A stretch of DNA of 64,000 nucleotides from an uncultured Tateyamaria sp. (GTDB taxonomy: Bacteria; Pseudomonadota; Alphaproteobacteria; Rhodobacterales; Rhodobacteraceae), in contig NZ_CANNDS010000001.1 in NCBI RefSeq assembly GCF_947503415.1, positions 1,026,501 to 1,090,500 on the forward strand. Reading direction: 5' to 3'. The notes under the pieces were generated by a model that did no database searches, had not been told where the DNA came from, and saw nothing but the letters and a program-made list of their open reading frames with translations. Shown one piece after another: positions 8,353-15,582 of this stretch. Within the stretch, counting starts at the first letter, position 1. Every line of letters starts with the position of its first letter. The translations under genes and the position numbers were made by a program.

Positions 8353-9141
8353 TTACACATCAAACGTCGCAAACACCGGGGCGTGGTCGCTTGGCTTTTC
8401 CCACCCCCGCGCGTCGCGCAGGATGCGGCTTGAATGTGCCGCGTTCGAGATGTCGCCCGTGGCCCAGACATGGTCGAGGCGGCGGCCCTTGTCGGCGGCG
8501 TCCCAGTCCTTGGCCCGGTAGGACCACCACGAATAAAGCTGGCCGTCGGGGATGTCGGCGCGGGTGACGTCGACCCAGCCGCCTGCGTCCTGGGTCTCGG
8601 CAAGGTGTTCGACCTCGACCGGCGTGTGGCTGACAACCTTCAGAAGCTGCTTGTGAGACCAGACGTCATCCTCGCGCGGGGCGATGTTGAGGTCACCCAC
8701 AAGGATGGATTTTTGCGGTTTGTCGCCGTGGAACCAGTCGCGCATGTCCGTGAGGTAGTCGAGTTTCTGGCCGAATTTGTCGTTCTTCTCTCGATCCGGC
8801 ACGTCGCCGCCTGCGGGAACGTAGAAGTTGTGGATTGTGACGCCGTTTTCGAGCTGCCCCGCGATGTGGCGGGCGTGGCCGAGGCGCGCAAAATCCTGTG
8901 CGCTGGATTCGACCATGGGGATTTTGGACAGGATGGCCACGCCGTTGTAGCCCTTGTCGCCACGCGCGACCATGTGGGTGTAGCCCAGTGCTTCGAACCC
9001 GTCGCGGGGGATCTTGTCGACGGGGCTTTTGCACTCTTGCAGGCAGAGGACGTCGGGCCCTTCCTCCTCCAGCAGCTTGAGCACGATGGGTTCGCGGAGG
9101 CGGACGGAATTGATGTTCCAGGTGGCAAGCGTGAAGGGCAT
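8353..9141 (-). CDS. xth: Exodeoxyribonuclease III
   Basis: A 262-residue endonuclease/exonuclease/phosphatase-fold enzyme. Visible motifs are TLATWNINSVRLR at the N-terminus (metal-site Asn), LCLQECKSP (catalytic Glu, about residue 34), a central GDLNIAP near residue 150, and the C-terminal SDHAPVFATF (catalytic Asp-His). It acts as the AP endonuclease and 3'-5' exonuclease of base-excision repair. The frame is open 20 codons upstream of ATG 9141, but MPFTLATWNINS is where the family begins. It is divergent from the acyl-CoA ligase and convergent with the unknown membrane gene. Related roseobacters usually have ybbN next door. Confidence 0.95.
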   Translation of the reverse strand: MPFTLATWNINSVRLREPIVLKLLEEEGPDVLCLQECKSPVDKIPRDGFEALGYTHMVARGDKGYNGVAILSKIPMVESSAQDFARLGHARHIAGQLENGVTIHNFYVPAGGDVPDREKNDKFGQKLDYLTDMRDWFHGDKPQKSILVGDLNIAPREDDVWSHKQLLKVVSHTPVEVEHLAETQDAGGWVDVTRADIPDGQLYSWWSYRAKDWDAADKGRRLDHVWATGDISNAAHSSRILRDARGWEKPSDHAPVFATFDV

Positions 9142-9402
9142 GGGGTGGGCTCCGGCGTTGGGTTTGGCGGCAGAGTAGACGCGTGTGGGCGGGGCCTCCA
9201 CCCGGAAAATGAGGGATCGTTGCAGCGCGGTGATGTGCGATGGCTGTGGTCTTTGGATGGGCGCATTCTAGGTTCTGGTGGGTGCCGGTGTTGCGCGGCG
9301 TCACCCGTTGGGCGTTTGCAGATACGTCACGGGTGTCCGTGTGGCTTTTGCACTTCGCGCGGGGGACCGGTAGGGTGGCGTGACTGTCCTGGGGGAGGGA
9401 TT

Positions 9403-11124
9403 ATGAGCCAAGCAGATCATCCGTGGTCGGCCTTTTACGGGCCGTCCATGCGCACTGACATCGACACCGCCCACTACCGGACCATCGGCGACATGGTGAG
9501 CGCGGTGTCGCATCTGTACAAAAAGCAGACTGCGTTCACGGCGTGCCTGCCCAACGGGATGAACGGATCGCTGAGCTTTGCGCAGGTCGATGAGATGTCT
9601 GACGGGCTTGCGATTTATCTGCGCGAAACTGCCGGTCTGAAACAGGGGGATCGCGTTGCGTTGCAGGTGCCCAATGGTCTGTCCTTTCCCGTGGCTGCCT
9701 TTGCCATCCTGAAAGCGGGATGTGTCGTGGTGAACGTCAATCCGCTGTATACGGCCGAGGAGATGGCCCATCAGTTCGCTGATGCTGACCCTCAGGCGCT
9801 GATTGTCGTCGATATCTTTGCCGACAAGCTGACCCAGGCCCTGAAGGGTCATCCCATTCCAAATATCATCGTCACGCAGGTGGCCGAGTTTTTCCCTGCG
9901 ATGCCGCGCGGGATTGTGCGGCTTGTGCAAAAGCACTGGGATCGGACGCTTGCTCCGATCACGTTGCCGCATATCCGGCTGCCCGAAGCGATTGAGGCCG
10001 GACAGCAGGAGAGTGTGCGCAACAGCATCGCCGTGGAGGAATATCGTGCGGCCCTGTCGCCCGACGATCTTGCGTGCTTGCAGTACACGGGCGGCACCAC
10101 GGGTGTGTCGAAAGGTGCGATGCTGAGCCACGGCAATCTGATGATGAACATGGAACAGACCATGGAAATGATCAGCGGTGTGGAGAAGGGCAAGGAGGTC
10201 GCCCTGACGGCCCTGCCGCTGTATCACATCTTTGCGTTTACGGTGAACCTGCTGGGCTTCTATTCCCTTGGTGCGCGCAACATCCTGATCCCGAACCCAC
10301 GCCCTTTGACGAACCTGAAGCGGGCGTTCGAGAACTATCCGATCAGCTGGATGAGTGGTGTGAATACGCTGTTCAACGGGCTGACCAACGAAATCTGGTT
10401 TCAGGACAGCCCACCGAAGCACCTCAAATTTGCATCCGCGGGCGGGATGGCGCTGCAAGGGTCTGTCGCGCAGCGGTGGCAGGAGGTGACGGGCAAGCCG
10501 GTGCTGGAGGGGTACGGGCTGACGGAATCGTCGCCTGTCATCACGTTCAATCCGCCGGGCAAGATGCGCCCCAATTCTATCGGGATACCGGTGCCGTCCA
10601 CCGACCTGCGCTGTCTGGACGAAGACGGCAACGAGGTGCCGCAGGGCGAGGCCGGAGAGCTGGCGGCCCGTGGTCCGCAGATCATGAAGGGATACTGGAA
10701 CAGGCCCGAGGAAACCGCCAAGACCATGCGCGGCGACTGGCTGTTGACGGGCGACATCGGGATCATGGATGCGGATGGCTATTTCTCGATCGTGGACCGC
10801 AAGAAGGACATGATCCTTGTCTCTGGCTTTAACGTCTATCCCAACGAGATCGAAGACTGCCTTGCGCGCCATCCGGGCGTGCTGGAGGCGGCTGTCATCG
10901 GGGTTCCGGGCGGCGCATCGGGAGAGGCCGTCAAAGCCTTTGTCGTTCTGCGGGACAAGACGCTGACCCCAGAGGCGATCCGCGCCTACTGCAAGGAACA
11001 TCTGACGGGGTACAAGGTGCCGGCATCGGTTGAAGTCCGCGATGACCTGCCAAAATCGAACGTCGGAAAAATCCTGCGCAAGGATTTGCGGAACGAAGAC
11101 ACCGCGTTGCGCAACGCGTCCTGA
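9403..11124 (+). CDS. fadD: AMP-dependent acyl-CoA synthetase (long-chain fatty-acid CoA ligase type)
   Basis: A 573-residue ANL-superfamily ligase. The P-loop is YTGGTTGVSKGAMLSHGN (about 227-244), A5 is EGYGLTESSP (about 370), A7 is LTGDIGIMD (about 448), and the C-terminal lysine lies in SNVGKILRKDLR. A strong site GGGGGAGG precedes ATG 9403. It activates a carboxylate to acyl-AMP and then acyl-CoA. The length and motifs fit FadD-like medium- or long-chain ligases, though specificity is not readable. It precedes a BASS transporter (27-bp gap) and lies near an acyl-CoA dehydrogenase-family gene, so it could feed that pathway; this is inference. Confidence 0.88.
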   Translation: MSQADHPWSAFYGPSMRTDIDTAHYRTIGDMVSAVSHLYKKQTAFTACLPNGMNGSLSFAQVDEMSDGLAIYLRETAGLKQGDRVALQVPNGLSFPVAAFAILKAGCVVVNVNPLYTAEEMAHQFADADPQALIVVDIFADKLTQALKGHPIPNIIVTQVAEFFPAMPRGIVRLVQKHWDRTLAPITLPHIRLPEAIEAGQQESVRNSIAVEEYRAALSPDDLACLQYTGGTTGVSKGAMLSHGNLMMNMEQTMEMISGVEKGKEVALTALPLYHIFAFTVNLLGFYSLGARNILIPNPRPLTNLKRAFENYPISWMSGVNTLFNGLTNEIWFQDSPPKHLKFASAGGMALQGSVAQRWQEVTGKPVLEGYGLTESSPVITFNPPGKMRPNSIGIPVPSTDLRCLDEDGNEVPQGEAGELAARGPQIMKGYWNRPEETAKTMRGDWLLTGDIGIMDADGYFSIVDRKKDMILVSGFNVYPNEIEDCLARHPGVLEAAVIGVPGGASGEAVKAFVVLRDKTLTPEAIRAYCKEHLTGYKVPASVEVRDDLPKSNVGKILRKDLRNEDTALRNAS

Positions 11125-11151
11125 AGATACGGATTACAGGTAGTACCCAAA

Positions 11152-12033
11152 ATGGTCGGACAATTCGAACAGGCGATCCTCGCGCTCATGATCTTTGTGA
11201 TCATGCTTGGCATGGGGGCATCCCTGACACCGCGCGACTTCATACTGGCGCTGAAGCGCCCCTATGGATTGATGATTGGCGTGATATCACAATACGGCTT
11301 CATGCCGTTCATTGGGTTCATACTGGCGCTTGTCCTGCCGGTATCGGACCCGATCAAGATCGGCATCCTGATCATGTCGTGCATGCCCGGCGGGACGACA
11401 TCGAACATCTTTACCTACTTCTCAAAGGGCAATCTGGCGCTGTCCGTGCTGATGACCGTCACGTCGACCGTGTTTGGCGTGATCCTGATCCCGATTGTGC
11501 TGGTGATCTATGCGGGCGCACTGGACGTGGATATCCCGCGCGAGAACATCATCATCACGCTTGTCTTGCTGTTGGTGCCTGTCGCCATCGGGATGGTGAT
11601 GCGCAAACTTAACGCCAATGTCGGCGCGGTGACGGAATTCATGGGCTCGATGCTGGCGATCTTCTTTATCGCGTTCCTGATCGTGTCGTGGATCCCCCGC
11701 AATTTCGCATTCCTGATGGAGACGGGTTGGGCGACCTATGCGGCGTCGATTGCGCTGGGGCTGATCGGTATCACCGTGGGCTACCTCTTTGCCAAGGCGC
11801 TCAAGCTGCATCCGCGCAACGCGCGCACCGTTGGGCTTGAGACGGGTATCCAGAACGGCCCGCTTGCCATTGCCATCATCGCGTTCACGTTTTCCGGGGT
11901 CGAGCAGCAGTCGGTCAACGCCGTGCCTGTGCTGTATTCCCTGTTCATCGTGATTGTGTCGACGCTGATCACGCTTTATTTCCGCCGTGCCAACACGGCG
12001 GCAGAGCAGAAGATGCCCGACGGGTTGTTGTAA
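11152..12033 (+). CDS. Bile acid:sodium symporter (BASS) family transporter
   Basis: A 293-residue integral membrane protein with about ten hydrophobic segments. BASS landmarks are the early GMGASLTPRDF, the central MSCMPGGTTSNIFTYFSKGN and the late GLETGIQNGPLAIAI, which form the discontinuous-helix sodium/substrate site. BASS proteins import organic anions (bile acids, pyruvate, 2-keto acids, sulfated compounds) with Na+. It starts 27 bp after the acyl-CoA ligase and probably shares its transcript, so it may bring in that enzyme's acid substrate. The actual ligand is unknown. Confidence 0.88.
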   Translation: MVGQFEQAILALMIFVIMLGMGASLTPRDFILALKRPYGLMIGVISQYGFMPFIGFILALVLPVSDPIKIGILIMSCMPGGTTSNIFTYFSKGNLALSVLMTVTSTVFGVILIPIVLVIYAGALDVDIPRENIIITLVLLLVPVAIGMVMRKLNANVGAVTEFMGSMLAIFFIAFLIVSWIPRNFAFLMETGWATYAASIALGLIGITVGYLFAKALKLHPRNARTVGLETGIQNGPLAIAIIAFTFSGVEQQSVNAVPVLYSLFIVIVSTLITLYFRRANTAAEQKMPDGLL

Positions 12034-12069
12034 GCGCGGATGTGCCTGCGCAGCGTCTTCGGTTGGGAT

Positions 12070-13287
12070 CTATTCAGCGGCGTGCAGATGGTGAACGGGC
12101 GTCGTTGCAAAGCCGTCCCTTGTCTGTGGCGTGCGGATACCAAGGGCTGATCCCGCAATTTGCGTGCGCAGGACCTGTGCCGTGCCGCCGCCGATGGTGA
12201 ACATGCGCACGTCGCGGTACATGCGTTCCAGCGGTTCCTTGTCGCCATAGCCCCGCGCGCCAAACATCTGCAACGCATCGTTCACGACCTTGATCGCCAT
12301 TTCCGAGGCAAAGAGCTTGGCCCGCGCCGCCGATGTCATGTCGGGGAACTGGCTGCCGTTTGGCCCGCGCGACCGTGCCGCATCATGCAGCATCAGACGC
12401 GCGGCATGTATCTGCGTTTCCATGTCGGCCACCATCCATTGCAGGCCCTGAAACTCTGCCAGTGGCCGCCCGAATTGCTGGCGTTCCAGCAGGTAATCCT
12501 TGGCCCGGTCACAGGCCCCTGCTGCCACACCCATCGCGATTGTACCCGCACCCACCCGTTGCGAATTATAGGCGTTCATCAAATCGGCAAAACCGTGCCG
12601 GAACCCGGATGGCGGAAGAACGGCCCAGTCTTCGGCAATGACAAGGTTTTCCATTGTCAGTTCGGCCTCGGGCATGCCGCACAGCCCCATCGTCTTTTCG
12701 CGACCCGTGATCCTGAAGCCTTCGGGTGCAATACCTGCGTCCGGGTCCACGTGAACGATGAAACCGCCGATGCCCAACGGGCGACCGGCCTCGTCCAGCA
12801 CTCGGGCGAACACCAGATGCAGCTTTGAGACGCCGCCGCCGGTGATCCAGTGCTTGGTCCCGTTGATCACGTAGGTCTTGCCGCGCTTTTGCGCCGTTGT
12901 GCGCATGTCGGTTGCCGCACTGCCCGCTTCGGGCTCGGTGATGCAGATCGCAGGTTTGTCACCGGCCAGAACGATGGGGGCGCAAAACGCTTTCTGCGCC
13001 TCGGTGCCATATGCCATGATGGCGCTGATGCCGCCCATGTTCGCCTCGACAACAACGCGGGCTGTCAGCGTGCAGGCTTTGGCGATCTCTTCCACCACCT
13101 GAACGACATCCAGGCAACTGGCACCCGATCCGCCAAATTCCTTTGGGAGGCTCATCCCCATGATGTTTGCATCCACCAGATCGGCGATGTTGTCCCAGCA
13201 ATAGGTCCGCTCGGTGTCCCACGTGGCTGCGCGGCTTGCAAAGAGGGGTGCGAGGTCTTTGGCTTTGGCGACGGCTGGATGTGACAT
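12070..13287 (-). CDS. Acyl-CoA dehydrogenase superfamily protein, probable 3-sulfinopropanoyl-CoA desulfinase (AcdA-like)
   Basis: A 405-residue protein with the complete acyl-CoA dehydrogenase fold, including CITEPEAGSAATDM (about 115-128), HWITGGG (146-152) and RQQFGRPLAEFQGLQWMVAD. Both known positions of the catalytic Glu are altered. The IYEGT motif reads IGGGT (G367 at the Glu position), and the helix-G ERL-type motif reads YNSQRVGAG (Q243). An Arg at residue 77 (TLTARVVVEAN) sits before the conserved EAN. From memory, this Gln/Arg combination and the QTRDGF ending match AcdA desulfinases, which hydrolyse 3-sulfinopropionyl-CoA to propionyl-CoA and sulfite without dehydrogenation. A divergent LysR gene lies next to it. 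An ordinary acyl-CoA dehydrogenase is the alternative. Confidence 0.8.
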   Translation of the reverse strand: MSHPAVAKAKDLAPLFASRAATWDTERTYCWDNIADLVDANIMGMSLPKEFGGSGASCLDVVQVVEEIAKACTLTARVVVEANMGGISAIMAYGTEAQKAFCAPIVLAGDKPAICITEPEAGSAATDMRTTAQKRGKTYVINGTKHWITGGGVSKLHLVFARVLDEAGRPLGIGGFIVHVDPDAGIAPEGFRITGREKTMGLCGMPEAELTMENLVIAEDWAVLPPSGFRHGFADLMNAYNSQRVGAGTIAMGVAAGACDRAKDYLLERQQFGRPLAEFQGLQWMVADMETQIHAARLMLHDAARSRGPNGSQFPDMTSAARAKLFASEMAIKVVNDALQMFGARGYGDKEPLERMYRDVRMFTIGGGTAQVLRTQIAGSALGIRTPQTRDGFATTPVHHLHAAE

Positions 13288-13327
13288 TGCGGAGCCTCCG
13301 GGTTGTTCACGAATAGTTTATCGCTGG

Positions 13328-13379
13328 ATTTCTTCAACTCAACGAAATAAGAATGAATATCAAATTCAGGAAACCTGAA
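13328..13379. promoter_or_regulatory. Candidate LysR operator and start-proximal palindrome
   Basis: In the divergent gap between the AcdA-like gene and LysR there is ATTTC-N11-GAAAT (13328-13348), the classical spacing of a LysR site. A second perfect palindrome, TTCAGG-AAA-CCTGAA (13365-13379), ends just before ATG 13383 and contains the AGGA ribosome-binding bases, so it could serve autoregulation at the DNA or RNA level. Confidence 0.45.
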
Positions 13380-13382
13380 CTT

Positions 13383-14255
13383 ATGCAAACACGTGCCCTG
13401 AGAAACCTTGTCAAAACCGCAAATGTCGGGTCGTTTCTGCGCGCGGCGGAGCAGCTGAACATGACGTTGTCGGCGCTGTCCATGCAGATGAAAGGGCTGG
13501 AAACCGAGCTTGGCGTTCAGCTGTTTGACCGGTCTGTGAGGCCGCCGCGCCTGACGCCCATTGGACGGGCCATTGTCGACAAGGCCGAAGATGTTCTGGC
13601 GCGCGAAGATGCGTTGCTGGACCTGTGTGTGCCCGACGATGATCTGGTTGGCACGTTCCGCATCGGGTTTGTCACGTCTGCGGCGGCGCGGCTGTTGCCG
13701 CTGTTCCTCAAAAACACGCAGCGGGGCATGAAACGCGCCACTTTCGCGTTTGAAACGGGGTTGTCCAGGGCCTTGCAGGAGAGCGTCCTGACCGGGCGCC
13801 TTGATGCGGCAGTGGTCACGGGGACCGAGGGGAACTTGCGTGGCCTGACCCAAGTGGAGCTGCGCCGGGAGCCGTTTGTCTTTGCCGCTCATTCGGGGAT
13901 TGCGGGCGATGGCCTTGGTGCTTTGATCGCCCGCCATACGTTCTTTCACTTCATGCCGCAGACCGGGATCGGGCAACTGATCGCGGATGCGATGAAGCCA
14001 ATTGATCGCCCCGCCGACGCGCCCATTGTGGTGCTCGACAATCTGGAAGCGATCATGGGGTGCGTCAAAGCGGGGTTGGGGTTTACGCTGCTTCCCGGCC
14101 CGGATGTGAACCGGTACGCCGATGAGGATCTGGTGAAGTTCCCCGCGCCGGCAGAAAGCCGACGGTCGTTGGTGCTGGTGACCCGGTCCGGAGATTTCAT
14201 CGGTCGGCGGCTGGATCTGCTGACGGCGCAATTTGATCCGCGACCTCTGGTTTGA
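13383..14255 (+). CDS. LysR-family transcriptional regulator
   Basis: A 290-residue LTTR. The helix-turn-helix covers about residues 15-45 (TANVGSFLRAAEQLNMTLSA, then LSMQMKGLETELG), followed by a periplasmic-binding-protein-like effector domain. An upstream in-frame ATG (13353) would overlap the candidate operator, and MQTRALRNLVKTA matches the family's usual first residues, so ATG 13383 is preferred. It is divergent from the AcdA-like gene with about 95 bp between starts, the arrangement expected for an LTTR controlling its neighbour. The TAXI-TRAP genes downstream on the same strand may also be targets. Confidence 0.88.
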   Translation: MQTRALRNLVKTANVGSFLRAAEQLNMTLSALSMQMKGLETELGVQLFDRSVRPPRLTPIGRAIVDKAEDVLAREDALLDLCVPDDDLVGTFRIGFVTSAAARLLPLFLKNTQRGMKRATFAFETGLSRALQESVLTGRLDAAVVTGTEGNLRGLTQVELRREPFVFAAHSGIAGDGLGALIARHTFFHFMPQTGIGQLIADAMKPIDRPADAPIVVLDNLEAIMGCVKAGLGFTLLPGPDVNRYADEDLVKFPAPAESRRSLVLVTRSGDFIGRRLDLLTAQFDPRPLV

Positions 14256-14484
14256 GTTTGCAGGCTGCCGGGGCCGTGCGTCTTCGCACGTTCAGGCCCG
14301 TCCGCGTGCTGTTGTTCGCCCTTTTTTTGAAGGGTGAAACCGAAAAGCCTACGAAAATCGTGGGGCATTTGTTGAGAAACCCCCACCTGCGACCTACCTC
14401 TCCTCGGATGGGTCCGACGTTCGGGCCCCCATCGACACAAGCTGATCCTTCGGGGGTCGGACAAAAACAGTGGAGGACTCACAC
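14256..14484. other. Intergenic hairpin region between LysR and TAXI gene
   Basis: No gene is seen. It holds a compact hairpin CGTGCG-TCTT-CGCACG (14275-14290) just after the LysR stop, probably a weak terminator. A second inverted repeat, TTCGCCCTT / AAGGGTGAA (14315-14323 and 14330-14338), surrounds a T-rich loop and could be a terminator or an operator for the TRAP genes. GGAGG precedes the TAXI start. Confidence 0.4.
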
Positions 14485-15471
14485 ATGAAAGCCATAGCAA
14501 CACTTGCTGCAACGGTGCTTGCCACGACAACCGCGTTTGCGGAAGGCGATCAGGATCGGACCGGCTGGCCCGAAAGCTTTACCGTCGCGACGGCCTCGCA
14601 AGGGGGCACGTATTTCGCCTACGGGTCGGGCTGGGCGAACCTTGTTGCCGAGGAGCTGGGCCTGACCGGCGGTGGCGAAGTGACGGGTGGACCCGGACAG
14701 AACATGGCGCTGGTCCATACCGGCGACGCGCAGTTCGGCATGACCACGATGGGTCCCGCAGCCGAGGCGATTGCGGGCCTCAGCCCGATTGCGCCCGGCC
14801 TTGAGATGACCAACGCCTGCGCGATGTTCCCGATGTACCAAACGCCGTTCTCGGTGACGGCGCTGTCGTCGTCGGGTATCACGACAATCGCGGATATCCC
14901 CGCAGGCTCCCGGATCGGCTTTGGCCCGGCGGGTTCAACATCCGACACGTATTTCCCGCGCATGATGGAAACTCTGGGCGTGGAGTTTGACCGCCGCAAC
15001 GGGTCGTGGAGCGACCTTGGCGGACAGCTGCAGGACGGGTTGATCGACGTGATCGCCTTTGCCGCCGGTGTGCCCGTGCCTGCGGTCAGCCAGCTTGAGG
15101 TGCAGACGGATGTGAACATCATCGAATTCACCGAGGCCGAGCAAACCACGATCATGGAAGCCTTCCCCGTGGCCCCCTTCGACATTGCGGCCAGCACGTA
15201 TTCGACGCTGGACGCGGATGCGCGGTCGGTGTCGATGTGGAACTTTGCCATCGCCAACTGCGACCTGCCCGACAGCATGGTCAATGCGGTGGTCGACATC
15301 ATCATGTCCGACAATGAGCGGATGATGAACATTCACAAGGCTGCCCGCTCTACCCTTCCGGAGAACTGGGACAAGAACGGCGGCGTCATTGCATGGCACC
15401 CCGGTGCGGCCCAGTGGTTTGTCGAAAACGCGGGCGCTGATATCCCTGCGGACCAGATCCACAGCAAATAA
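14485..15471 (+). CDS. TAXI-family TRAP transporter solute-binding protein
   Basis: A 328-residue periplasmic protein. The signal peptide is MKAIATLAATVLATTTAFA, cleaved before EGDQD. The mature start contains FTVATASQGGTYFAYGSGWA, the TAXI (TRAP-associated extracytoplasmic immunogenic) signature, and later GPAGSTSDTYFPRM. The protein captures a small organic acid or amino acid for the downstream TRAP permease. GGAGG lies about 10 bp before ATG 14485. A hairpin at 15481-15507 separates it from the permease gene, probably lowering permease expression relative to the binder. The ligand is unknown. Confidence 0.92.
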   Translation: MKAIATLAATVLATTTAFAEGDQDRTGWPESFTVATASQGGTYFAYGSGWANLVAEELGLTGGGEVTGGPGQNMALVHTGDAQFGMTTMGPAAEAIAGLSPIAPGLEMTNACAMFPMYQTPFSVTALSSSGITTIADIPAGSRIGFGPAGSTSDTYFPRMMETLGVEFDRRNGSWSDLGGQLQDGLIDVIAFAAGVPVPAVSQLEVQTDVNIIEFTEAEQTTIMEAFPVAPFDIAASTYSTLDADARSVSMWNFAIANCDLPDSMVNAVVDIIMSDNERMMNIHKAARSTLPENWDKNGGVIAWHPGAAQWFVENAGADIPADQIHSK

Positions 15472-15480
15472 GCCCTTTGT

Positions 15481-15513
15481 GATGGCCGCGCCGCTGGTGC
15501 GGCCATCGCTTTT
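15481..15513 (+). terminator. Attenuating terminator between TAXI binder and TRAP permease
   Basis: The stem GATGGCCGC / GCGGCCATC (15481-15489 and 15499-15507) with a 9-nt loop is followed by GCTTTTCC. The T-run is short, so partial read-through into the permease gene is likely. Confidence 0.6.
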
Positions 15514-15582
15514 CCATATCATGAGACATTTCAAAGCGACGGAATGATGCGGCCACAAGGGCGCACGGCAAGGGGGTATAGA

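Noticed and set aside
8434-9402. Upstream in-frame extension of the acyl-CoA ligase through xth
   Set aside because: The extension is antisense to exonuclease III. ATG 9403 has a strong ribosome-binding site and matches the family start.
9301-11001. A 566-codon minus-strand frame opposite the acyl-CoA ligase
   Set aside because: Same cause: low-complexity basic translation, no ribosome-binding site, and complete overlap with a clear ANL ligase.
14275-14338. Hairpins after LysR as a riboswitch for the TAXI-TRAP genes
   Set aside because: Only two simple inverted repeats are present, without a conserved aptamer core that I recognise; terminator or operator roles are simpler.
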